Of a stretch of DNA of 6,267 nt, positions 1 to 6,210 are shown piece after piece. The notes beneath the pieces are model-generated. The model did no database searches, had not been told where the DNA came from, and saw nothing but the letters and a program-made list of their open reading frames with translations. The translations under genes were made by a program, and so were the position numbers. Position 1 is the stretch's first letter. Every line of letters starts with the position of its first letter. Source of the DNA: G001797105 sp964528155 (lineage in GTDB: Bacteria; Chloroflexota; Anaerolineae; Anaerolineales; E44-bin32); the NCBI GenBank assembly GCA_964528155.1, contig CAZGRL010000184.1:1-6267 (forward strand), read 5' to 3'.

Positions 1-1
1 A

Positions 2-616
2 CAAGGTGGTGTGGAGGGCGACACAGTGGTCTTCAAGATCGGGGAGCTCGAAGTTGCCCAAACAGGCACATGGCATCAGGGCACCAATGAGCCGGTGAAC
101 CTGGGGAACCAGGCCGACCTGGGGCTCACCAAGGTCGTGGACAACGATAGTCCGAACGTGGATGACAAGGTGATGTTCACCATCACGATCACCAACCTGG
201 GGTCCAGTGACGCCACCAATGTGGAGGTGGAAGACCAGTGGAATCCCTCAGCCGCGCTAAGCTATTTGTCGCACAGCGCTAGCGCTGGCACCACCTACGA
301 CTCGGGTACCGGTATCTGGGACGTGGGTACCCTGGCCGTGGGCATCTCGGCGACGCTCCACATCACCGCCACGGTCGACGTGGAGGGCGACTTCAATAAC
401 ATCGCCCAGGTCCACGCGTCTGACCAGCACGACCCGAACGACGAGAACGACCTGGCCGAGGCCGGTGGCTCGGCTGGCCCCACAGCCGTTACCCTATCCT
501 CCTTCCGAACCAAGTCAAGCGCAGGTGACTCGACCAGCGGGCTGTGGCTAGGGTTGGTAGGTGTGACCGTGCTGGCCGCAGGTAGTCTCTTTTGGGCCAA
601 GCGACGGCTCGCTTAG
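2..616 (+). CDS. DUF11-domain cell-surface protein with C-terminal membrane anchor (5'-partial)
   Basis: The frame is open to the left edge (first whole codon at 2), so this is the C-terminal part of a larger protein and the GTG at 11 is probably not its start. Visible parts in order: a short beta-rich segment (about 2-100) with the pattern GDTVVFKI...ATxTW; a DUF11 (Ig-like, conserved-repeat) domain at about 113-460, with ADLGLTKVVDNDSP, an FTITITNLG strand and a DVGTLAVG strand; an acidic linker; a TAVTLSSF motif at about 482-505; one hydrophobic helix (539-598, GLWLGLVGVTVLAAGSLFWA); and a KRRLA tail. DUF11 modules are typical of exported surface proteins. The hydrophobic helix followed by a basic tail is the layout of a membrane anchor or sorting signal such as exosortase or rhombosortase substrates carry, but I cannot assign a sorting enzyme. 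The stop codon overlaps the first base of the IS remnant. The domain call is solid; the biological role is unknown. Confidence 0.85.
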   Translation, partial: QGGVEGDTVVFKIGELEVAQTGTWHQGTNEPVNLGNQADLGLTKVVDNDSPNVDDKVMFTITITNLGSSDATNVEVEDQWNPSAALSYLSHSASAGTTYDSGTGIWDVGTLAVGISATLHITATVDVEGDFNNIAQVHASDQHDPNDENDLAEAGGSAGPTAVTLSSFRTKSSAGDSTSGLWLGLVGVTVLAAGSLFWAKRRLA

Positions 617-1002
617 AGCCTATCCGAAAAGTCCAGCGGCTCGGAAGGTAACCCAGGCACAAGCAAAGTGGAGCATAGCCAGATAGTTCTCGACTTTCTT
701 CTCCCAACGAATGAGCAACCGTCGGAAGCGGTTCAGCCAGGAATGAGTGCGCTCGACTGCCCAGCGGCGTGCCCGGTAGCCGGGGATCCTTTTCTTGTCC
801 TGTGTCTCCTCGCCTCGGGAGCGGATATGCGCCGTATAGCCGAAGTCCTCCACCAATTCTTCCACCTTGGGGTAGTCATACCCCTTGTCCAAACACAGGT
901 TCTGAGGCGCTTTCTCCGTTGGCTGAGGCCGCTATATTACGATGAAGCTCTCCAGCGTTGGCTTGGTCAACTTCATGTCGTGGCGATTGGCCCCTTCCGA
1001 CG
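616..1002 (-). mobile_element. IS5-family insertion sequence remnant, one end only
   Basis: The left boundary looks intact. From 616 the sequence GAGCCTATCCGAAAAGTCC has the look of an IS5-group terminal inverted repeat, and the transposase stop codon (620-622, minus strand) lies inside it, as is usual in this group. The three bases just outside are TTA (613-615), which fits the TNA target preference of some IS5 subgroups. No matching right-hand repeat is found: transposase homology fades near 1000, where sequence coding for an acyltransferase on the opposite strand begins. About two thirds of the element, including the other end, therefore seems deleted. The right limit is accurate to about 10 bases. 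Confidence 0.8.
620..1000 (-). pseudogene. IS5-family DDE transposase, C-terminal fragment with internal amber codon
   Basis: Read on the minus strand from about 1000, the frame gives GANRHDMKL (994-968), TLESFIVI (958-935), a TAG at 934-932, then RPQPTEKAPQNLCLDKGYDY and so on to AAGLFG and the stop at 622-620. GANRHD, LDKGYDYPKVEE, HIRSRGEE, RARRWAVERTHSWLNRFRRL and KKVENYLAMLHFACAW are landmarks of IS5-group DDE transposases; the WAVERTHSW stretch carries the catalytic Glu region. The N-terminal half with the first catalytic Asp is missing. The TAG stands where related proteins as I recall them have a residue such as Gln before RPQP, so a CAG to TAG change is likely. The longest intact piece after the stop starts at a TTG at 892 and has 90 residues. 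Not functional. Confidence 0.85.
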
Positions 1003-1241
1003 CGGCCCATTATCGAACAGGGGATCACGGCGAAAGGCATCGTCATTGAAGACAACGCCTGGATTGGGGCCGGGGCCATCATCCTGGACGGCGTGCGGGT
1101 GGGGAAGGGAGCTGTCGTGGGAGCGGGAGCCGTGGTGGCGAGGATGTGCCACCGCACACGGTGGTGGCGGGAGTTCCAGCGAAGGTGGTGAAACGGATTG
1201 AGGGGCAGGCGACGTCGGCACGAGGGAAGGTGTACTTCTGA
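1003..1241 (+). pseudogene. Hexapeptide-repeat (LbH) acyltransferase, C-terminal fragment with frameshift
   Basis: From about 1003 the frame reads RPIIEQGITAKGIVIEDNAW, then IGAGAIILDGVRVGKGAVVG and AGAVVA. This is the C-terminal coil series of a left-handed beta-helix O- or N-acetyltransferase of the WbbJ/maltose acetyltransferase type, which uses acetyl-CoA and often decorates surface sugars. At about 1138-1143 the frame breaks. The continuation DVPPHTVVAGVPAKVVKRIE, a hallmark tail of the family, is found one frame over and ends at TGA 1239-1241 (GKVYF). A lost base in a codon such as AAG before GAT at 1143 explains this; without it the original frame stops at 1189-1191. The N-terminal part, about half or more of a typical 180-220-residue enzyme, is missing where it meets the IS remnant. 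The gene points the same way as the glycan genes downstream, so it was probably part of that locus. Not functional as it stands. Confidence 0.8.
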
Positions 1242-1364
1242 AGGCGGGGGGAGTCAGCAACTTATTGGGAATCTTCTCGTCCACGAAGTGACAGCTCGAT
1301 GGGGACAACCTGAACAAGTTCGGGACTCCGGTGCTGATGCGGGGAACTCGTGGGGATTCATGAG
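1242..1364 (+). other. Short spacer between acyltransferase remnant and glycosyltransferase gene
   Basis: I see no convincing promoter, terminator or RNA in these 123 bases. One forward frame stays open through the spacer and ends at TGA 1366-1368, just inside the next gene, but its translation resembles nothing I recognise. The spacer must hold the upstream control of the three-gene unit unless that unit was transcribed from further left before the IS insertion and deletion. Confidence 0.4.
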
Positions 1365-2564
1365 ATGAGCACGCTTTCCGTGGTGATTCCGGCCTATAAC
1401 GAAGAAGACGGTATTGCGGCCATCGTGGAGCGGGTGCTGGCGGTGCGAGCGCCGCTGGCCGCCGTCGGTATGGACTTGGAATTGATCGTCGTGGACGATG
1501 GCTCCACCGACTGCACAGCCGAGATCACCCGCCGCTACGACGGCGTCGCCCTGGTCTGCCACGAGCAGAACGCGGGCTACGGCGTGGCCCTCAAGACCGG
1601 CTTCGCTTTGGCCCGCGGCGAATGGCTGGGCTTTCTCGATGCCGATGGCACGTATCCGCCGGAGCATTTCCCGCAACTGTGCCAGACGGCGTTGGAACAA
1701 GAAGCCGATCTGGTGGTCGGCTCGCGTCGCTCGGGCGCTGAGTGCGAGATGCCTCTGGTGCGACGGGCGGGCAATCTCTTGTGGTCTAACCTGGTTACCC
1801 TGATGGGCAACCACCGGGTCATAGACCCGGCCAGCGGGATGCGGGTGATTCGGCGGGAGGCACTCCCGAGGCTCTATCCCCTGCCTGACGGGTTGAACTT
1901 CACGCCAGTGATGAGCACACGGGCTATCCACGAGGGCCTCAAGATGGTCGAGGTGCCCATCCCCTACCACGAACGAGTGGGGCGTTCCAAGCTGAGCGTG
2001 GTGCGGGACGGCACCCGCTTCCTGAATTCCATCATCTGGACGGCGTTGAACTACAATCCGGTGCGGCCGCTGGGGCTTCTTGGCCTGGCAGCGTTGGGCA
2101 CGGCTGGAGCCATTGGTCTGGGGCTGGTGGCAACGCGCCTTTCGGGAATCACCCGGATCGGGCCACTGGGAGCCTGTGCTCCGTTCACCGCTCTGGTGCT
2201 GGCGGTGGCGGGCATCAGCATCTTCTCCCTGGGCACGACCTTCAACTACCTGGTCTCCCTCTTCCACAGGCGGCCGATCCGTCAGGGCCTCTTCGGCCGG
2301 CCGATCTTCGACCCCAGCCTGGATCACCACTTCGGCTGGCTGGGCCTGGTCTCTCTGGCGTGCGGTCTGGGCATTGGGGCGGCAAGCCTGGTCTTCGGCC
2401 TGCGCGGCTGGCCGGTGTCCCGGCTGTGGCTCTATTTCCTGGGCAGCGCCATGTTCACCCTGATGGGAGTGCAGCTCGTGATCTCGTGGTTGCAGATGCG
2501 CGTGCTGGAGGAACTGAGCCGGCGGGACATCCTGACGCAGGATGACCTGGGTGGGAAGGGATGA
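1365..2564 (+). CDS. Membrane-bound family 2 glycosyltransferase (polyprenyl-phosphate sugar synthase-like)
   Basis: A 399-residue protein starting at ATG 1365. The GTG at 1350 would add only five residues before the family-typical STLSVVIPAYNEEDG opening, so the ATG is preferred; GGGG at 1352-1355 is a weak ribosome binding site. Residues 4-215 form a GT-A fold: IPAYNEE (8-14), VVDDGSTD (nucleotide-binding Asp44/Asp45) and FLDADGTYPPEHF with the metal-binding DAD at 92-94. The later RVGRSKLSVVRDG stretch is typical of dolichol-phosphate mannose synthase and ArnC/GtrB-like enzymes, which move a sugar from UDP or GDP to a polyprenyl phosphate on the cytoplasmic face. Four membrane helices follow at about 236-256, 268-295, 325-345 and 354-376. 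Its TGA overlaps the next ATG (ATGA at 2561-2564), so the two genes are translationally coupled. The sugar and exact acceptor cannot be told. Confidence 0.9.
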   Translation: MSTLSVVIPAYNEEDGIAAIVERVLAVRAPLAAVGMDLELIVVDDGSTDCTAEITRRYDGVALVCHEQNAGYGVALKTGFALARGEWLGFLDADGTYPPEHFPQLCQTALEQEADLVVGSRRSGAECEMPLVRRAGNLLWSNLVTLMGNHRVIDPASGMRVIRREALPRLYPLPDGLNFTPVMSTRAIHEGLKMVEVPIPYHERVGRSKLSVVRDGTRFLNSIIWTALNYNPVRPLGLLGLAALGTAGAIGLGLVATRLSGITRIGPLGACAPFTALVLAVAGISIFSLGTTFNYLVSLFHRRPIRQGLFGRPIFDPSLDHHFGWLGLVSLACGLGIGAASLVFGLRGWPVSRLWLYFLGSAMFTLMGVQLVISWLQMRVLEELSRRDILTQDDLGGKG

Positions 2565-4225
2565 TGGACGAGGGAGCAAAGGCCAACCGGGGGGAACGGG
2601 TCCAAGAGCGGGTGACGGCGGCTCGCTTCCCCAATGCAGACGAGGTGGCTCGGAGCCGGCTGGAGACACGCCCTGAGGGTGCAGTGGACGTCCTCTTCGT
2701 CAACCCGCCGGCGCCAGATGGGGGTATCTGGATTCGCAGCCAGCATCGGGTGGGGCGGCGCAGTCGGGAGGGGATGATCTGGCCCCAGGTCAGCCTGGCC
2801 CAGATGGCGGCGCTGTTCCCGGATTATCGGGTGGACATCGTGGATGCCATCCCCTACCGCATGAGTTGGGAGGAATTCGAGCGCCTGCTACGGCAGAAGC
2901 GACCCCGCTATTACGTGACCCAGGTGACCGGCCCCACGCTCCAGAACGATATGTACGGCGTGTTCCTGGCCAAGAGCCTGGGAGCCTGGACCATCGCCTT
3001 CGGCACCCACGTCACCCCAATGCCCCGCGGAACGATGGAGCCCTACCCCGCCCTCGACTTCGTGCTGCGAGGCGAGCCTGAGCTGACGCTGGTCGAATTG
3101 GTAGGCGCTTTGGAAGGACATGGCGTAGAGCGATGGCAGAAGCTGTTTCAAGATGCGGATCCGGAGTGGTTACAGGTTGCAGGTTCCAAGTTCCAAGTTC
3201 CAGGGAGCAACCGGAAACCTGAAACCTGGAACCTGGAACATATAAAGGGCCTGGTCTGGCGGAAAAATGGCGAAATCGTCATCAACCCCGATCGCCCCTT
3301 CATCCGCAACCTGGACGACCTGCCTCTGCCCCGCCACGACCTGCTGCCACTGGACCGGTACCGCGCGCCGCTGGTGCGTGGGCCCTATTCTTTCGTCGTC
3401 ACCAGCCGGGGCTGCCCAGCGGGGTGCCGTTTCTGTATCAAGCACGTCTCCTACGGTCAGTCGGTGCGGTTCCGCTCGCCCGAAAACGTGATGGAAGAGT
3501 TGCGGCTGCTGGACCGGCTGGGCGTGCACAGCGTGAACATGTATGCTGACCTCTTCACCGTCAGCCGCGAGCAGGTGATAGGGCTGTGCCTACTGATCCT
3601 GGAGGAGGGGCTGCGGGTGCGCTGGACCTGCAACAGCCGGGTGGACTTCATGGACGAGGAGATGCTCCGGTTGATGGGGCTGGCGGGCTGCTGGATGATC
3701 GCCTGGGGGATCGAATCGGCCAACGAGGGGATACTACGGCGGGTGAGGAAGGGCTATCGGCCTGAGCAGGTGGGGCGGGCGCTGTGCTGGGCGCGGGCAG
3801 CTGGGATCAAGAACTGGGGCTACTTCATCGTCGGTCTGCCCGGCGAGACGGAGGAGACCATCCGCCAGACCATCGCTTTCTCCAAGAAGCTGCCGCTGGA
3901 CCTGGCCCTGTTCCACATCGCTGCCCCCCACCCGGGCACACCTTTCTTCTTCGAGGTGGTGGAGAAGGGCTGGTTCCGGCCGGGGACGCGCTGGGAGGAG
4001 GTGGACATGGACAAGGAGACCGTCCTCGACTACCCCGGGCTACCTGCTGAACGTCTGCTCTACTGGCAGAAGCGTGCCTTCCGCGAGTGGGCTCTCCGGC
4101 CTGGGCCCATTCTGACCTATCTGAAGATGCTTGTCTCGGACACATCAACCTTCAGGTCGGCCGTCAGTGTGGGGTTGCAACACCTGAGTTGGGCATCAAC
4201 CGATACTGGCTTAAGCGTACAGTAA
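2561..4225 (+). CDS. B12-binding-domain radical SAM protein
   Basis: A 554-residue protein starting at ATG 2561 or 2564; the purine-rich GGGTGGGAAGGG at 2549-2560 could serve either. Residues 42-190 are a cobalamin-binding-type domain: VDVLFVNPPAP (42-52), WPQVSLAQMAALFP, FGTHVTPMP and FVLRGEPELTLVEL (RGEPE at 170-174). As in many radical SAM relatives, the DxHxxG histidine motif is absent. The radical SAM core starts near TSRGCPAGCRFC, with Cys285, Cys289 and Cys292 as the CxxxCxxC ligands of the 4Fe-4S cluster. GIESANE (383-389) and GYFIVGLPGET (420-430) are conserved core strands. Family members use SAM, often with cobalamin, to methylate or rearrange lipid, sugar or antibiotic intermediates; the substrate here is unknown. 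Residues 204-227 are encoded by an inserted palindromic repeat between the two domains. The gene overlaps the glycosyltransferase by 4 bases and the ligase-like gene by about 37. Confidence 0.9.
   Translation: MMDEGAKANRGERVQERVTAARFPNADEVARSRLETRPEGAVDVLFVNPPAPDGGIWIRSQHRVGRRSREGMIWPQVSLAQMAALFPDYRVDIVDAIPYRMSWEEFERLLRQKRPRYYVTQVTGPTLQNDMYGVFLAKSLGAWTIAFGTHVTPMPRGTMEPYPALDFVLRGEPELTLVELVGALEGHGVERWQKLFQDADPEWLQVAGSKFQVPGSNRKPETWNLEHIKGLVWRKNGEIVINPDRPFIRNLDDLPLPRHDLLPLDRYRAPLVRGPYSFVVTSRGCPAGCRFCIKHVSYGQSVRFRSPENVMEELRLLDRLGVHSVNMYADLFTVSREQVIGLCLLILEEGLRVRWTCNSRVDFMDEEMLRLMGLAGCWMIAWGIESANEGILRRVRKGYRPEQVGRALCWARAAGIKNWGYFIVGLPGETEETIRQTIAFSKKLPLDLALFHIAAPHPGTPFFFEVVEKGWFRPGTRWEEVDMDKETVLDYPGLPAERLLYWQKRAFREWALRPGPILTYLKMLVSDTSTFRSAVSVGLQHLSWASTDTGLSVQ
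3174..3240. repeat. Palindromic heptad repeat inserted in frame in the radical SAM gene
   Basis: The left arm is a run of 7-base units: AGGTTGC (3174), AGGTTCC (3181), AAGTTCC (3188) and AAGTTCC (3195). After a short loop (about 3202-3213) the right arm carries the complementary units GAAACCT (3214), GAAACCT (3221), GGAACCT (3228) and GGAACA (3235). The arms pair unit by unit with one or two mismatches each. Elements of this GTTCC/GGAAC type are, in my recollection, dispersed repeats mainly between genes in several bacterial phyla. Here the frame stays open through it and gives a Gln/Pro/Ser/Lys-rich stretch (QVAGSKFQVPGS, then KPETWNLE) with no resemblance to the enzyme on either side. Confidence 0.8.
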
Positions 4226-6063
4226 ATAGCCGCTGGTTCGGGCTGGCAGACCTGGTTTGCGTCTCGGTCAGCGCGGCCCTTTGGAACTTTCTGCCGCAGG
4301 CCGCCTGGCGGCCGCTGCTTATCGCGCTTCTTCCCTGGGGAATCCGCATGGCAGCGGGTTGCTTTCCCTTCCGGCGCACACGACTTGACCTGCCACTGGT
4401 GATCTTCCTGGTGACGGCCGCCATCGGCGTGTGGGCAGCCTACGATCGCGATGCAGCCTGGACGAAGTTCTGGCTGCTGGTTGGCGCCGTTTTGTTCTAC
4501 TATGCCCTGGCTGGTCAGCCACAGGCGAACCTCTGGCTTGTTAGCGGTCTGCTTGGCGTGCTTGGATTGGTTGTCACAGGTTACTTCTTGCTAACCCATG
4601 ACTGGCAGACGCTGCCAGCGGAGATCGAGGTGCTCCATCGTCTAAGCCTGTGGTGGATGTCTGTGCGGCCCTCCGTGCGCGCTCAGGCCATTGATCCCAA
4701 CGGCTCTGCCGGAACGACGGTCATGATGACACCGCTCCTCGTGGCCTTTGGGCTTCGTGCCTGGCGACAGCAGCGGATACCCCTTGTGATCGCGGCGATC
4801 ACTGGAGGAGGTCTGGTCCTATTTAGCCTACTTCTGACAACCTCACGCGCCGCGTGGGTGGCTCTGGGGCTAGCCATGGGAATCTGGCTGCTGTGGGGCT
4901 TGAGTGGCCCCGCGTCCCGCCTTGTGCACTGGGGGCGCAGCAGGATCTTCGCCTTTGCCCTGCTGCTACTAAGTGGCCTGCTGACATGGTTTGCCATCAC
5001 ATACCCTGGCGGATTTGTCGGGCTAGCGGACAGTTTACCAGGGCAGGCGAGTCTCGGTAGTAGGTTGGACCTGGCCCGCAATACAGTCCACCTGCTCGCC
5101 GATTTCCTGCTTACGGGCGGTGGTCTCGGCGCCTTCCCCGGCCTCTACTCCCAATACATGTTGGTCATTCCCTTCTTCTACCTCATCAATAGCCATAACC
5201 TTTTCTTGGACGTAGCCCTTGAGCAGGGCCTACTTGGCTTCCTAGCGTTGGCTGGAGTGATGATGGCTAGCGGGTGGTTCCTGATCACTCGACCCAGCCA
5301 GACGAGATGTTCAATAGCGCAAGGTGACCTCCTGCGCTGGGCCATTCTCACCGGTCTGATGGTGACAAGCTTGTATGGGCTGGTTTGGGACGTGCTGTAT
5401 GGCAATCGGGGCACGCCGCTTTTGTTCGTTCTTCCTGGGTTGACCATGGCTGTGGCCCAGCCTGGCCGGCAACAGGATTCATGCCGGGTGACATCAGCGA
5501 GACGAGCCTCAAGACGCGCTCAAGGGGAAGTCCAGCAACAGTGGAAAGCCGTTGGGATAGCGGTCGTCGTCGCCTCGATCGCTTTGCTCTACAGTTTTCG
5601 CAACCCCTTGCTGGCCACTTGGTATGCGGACCTGGGCGCGGTGCAGATGGCGCGCACGGAGCTGGCGGGATGGCCAACGGGCGAGTGGGATGACGGGAGC
5701 AACGTGGCCGCGCTTGCCCCGGCTGAAGCCTTATTCCGTCAGGTCTTGCGGCTGGACCCAGATAGCCGGACAGCGCATCATCGCCTGGGACTTATCGCCA
5801 TGCTGCGCCGTGACTTCACTACGGCTGTGGACCATCTTGAGAGAGCCTATCAGGCAGATGGCGATCACCGTGGCATTCGCAAGGTGTTAGGCTATAGCTA
5901 CGTCTGGTCGGGGCAATTGGATCATGCAGCCGAGGTGCTGGCAAACGTACCTGAGGCCAGGGATGAAATGGCCGTCTATGTCTGGTGGTGGGGGGTACAA
6001 GGGAGGAACGATCTGGCAGCACACGCGGAAGAGATGGTAGCGAAGATGAGAAATCCGTGGTGA
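4189..6063 (+). CDS. O-antigen ligase/polymerase-like membrane protein (Wzy/WaaL type) with C-terminal TPR
   Basis: About 624 residues from TTG 4189. The only other upstream start in frame is GTG 4087, which would force a 139-base overlap with the radical SAM gene; the first ATG (4348) would cut the first one or two membrane helices. No good ribosome binding site is seen at 4189, so translation may depend on coupling. The protein has about 12-14 hydrophobic helices. TTSRAAW (Arg220), SRLDLARN (Arg292) and, before a loop-helix, NSHNLFLDVALEQGLLGF (His336) match the Wzy_C/O-antigen ligase family, which polymerises or transfers lipid-linked glycan outside the membrane. After a basic loop and a last helix (about 453-471), residues 508-620 form TPR-like helical repeats (AEALFRQVLRLDPDSRTAHH, then LERAYQADGDHRGIRKVLGY), probably outside the cell. 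It is the last gene of the coupled unit. Ligase and polymerase roles cannot be separated from sequence. Confidence 0.85.
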   Translation: MGINRYWLKRTVNSRWFGLADLVCVSVSAALWNFLPQAAWRPLLIALLPWGIRMAAGCFPFRRTRLDLPLVIFLVTAAIGVWAAYDRDAAWTKFWLLVGAVLFYYALAGQPQANLWLVSGLLGVLGLVVTGYFLLTHDWQTLPAEIEVLHRLSLWWMSVRPSVRAQAIDPNGSAGTTVMMTPLLVAFGLRAWRQQRIPLVIAAITGGGLVLFSLLLTTSRAAWVALGLAMGIWLLWGLSGPASRLVHWGRSRIFAFALLLLSGLLTWFAITYPGGFVGLADSLPGQASLGSRLDLARNTVHLLADFLLTGGGLGAFPGLYSQYMLVIPFFYLINSHNLFLDVALEQGLLGFLALAGVMMASGWFLITRPSQTRCSIAQGDLLRWAILTGLMVTSLYGLVWDVLYGNRGTPLLFVLPGLTMAVAQPGRQQDSCRVTSARRASRRAQGEVQQQWKAVGIAVVVASIALLYSFRNPLLATWYADLGAVQMARTELAGWPTGEWDDGSNVAALAPAEALFRQVLRLDPDSRTAHHRLGLIAMLRRDFTTAVDHLERAYQADGDHRGIRKVLGYSYVWSGQLDHAAEVLANVPEARDEMAVYVWWWGVQGRNDLAAHAEEMVAKMRNPW

Positions 6064-6089
6064 CACGCGAGTCGGCGTCAGTGAGCCAA

Positions 6090-6120
6090 CTGACACATGA
6101 CGGTTGGGAGTGGGATAAAT
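6090..6120 (+). promoter_or_regulatory. Candidate promoter for the gene starting at 6211
   Basis: CTGACA at 6090-6095 differs from the sigma-70-type -35 consensus by one base. GATAAA at 6114-6119, 18 bases further on, matches four of six -10 positions. It lies in the 147-base gap between the ligase-like gene and the next gene, so a separate promoter is plausible. The match is modest and could be chance. Confidence 0.3.
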
Positions 6121-6128
6121 GTCCCAAC
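6103..6128. promoter_or_regulatory. Inverted repeat overlapping the candidate -10 element
   Basis: GTTGGGA (6103-6109) and TCCCAAC (6122-6128) are perfect inverted copies with a 12-base loop. A second copy of TGGGA at 6111-6115 can pair with the same right arm around TAAATG, so two alternative hairpins exist. No T-run follows, which argues against an ordinary intrinsic terminator. The position over the candidate -10 suggests an operator or leader hairpin; it could also help end transcription of the upstream unit. A second, weaker pair, GGCCAG (6152-6157) and CTGGCC (6178-6183), lies downstream. Confidence 0.35.
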
Positions 6129-6195
6129 TCAGAAACAATGTGCAGAATCATGGCCAGCCAGTGTGGACGGATTAGGTCTGGCCTGAAGTCCGAAA

Positions 6196-6202
6196 AGGAG
6201 GG
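6196..6202 (+). promoter_or_regulatory. Strong Shine-Dalgarno site
   Basis: AGGAGGG at 6196-6202, eight bases before the GTG at 6211, is the best ribosome binding site in the window. It decides the start in favour of this GTG over the ATG at 6216, whose frame soon stops at 6261-6263. Confidence 0.7.
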
Positions 6203-6210
6203 AGAAGTCT

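Noticed and set aside
668..1201. Forward open frame of 177 codons across the IS remnant and the acyltransferase remnant
   Set aside because: Its translation is the antisense of the transposase followed by an out-of-frame reading of the acyltransferase. It matches neither family and crosses the deletion scar by chance.
1192..1368. Open frame through the spacer before the glycosyltransferase, ending at TGA 1366-1368
   Set aside because: It follows directly from the broken acyltransferase frame after its stop, has no ribosome binding site that I can see, and its translation resembles no family I know.
1254..2669. Long open frame of 471 codons on the minus strand, opposite the glycosyltransferase
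   Set aside because: It is rich in Gln, Arg, Pro and His with no recognisable domain, and lies opposite a clear GT2 gene. Long antisense frames are expected in GC-rich coding sequence.
3174..3240. Heptad repeat considered as a CRISPR-like array or a rho-independent terminator
   Set aside because: Units are 7 bases with no spacers, so it is not CRISPR. The arms are imperfect, there is no T-run, and the gene continues intact through it.
6103..6128. Inverted repeat as an intrinsic terminator of the three-gene unit
   Set aside because: The stem is only seven pairs with a 12-base loop and is followed by TCAGAAACAA rather than a T-run, so an ordinary intrinsic terminator is not supported.
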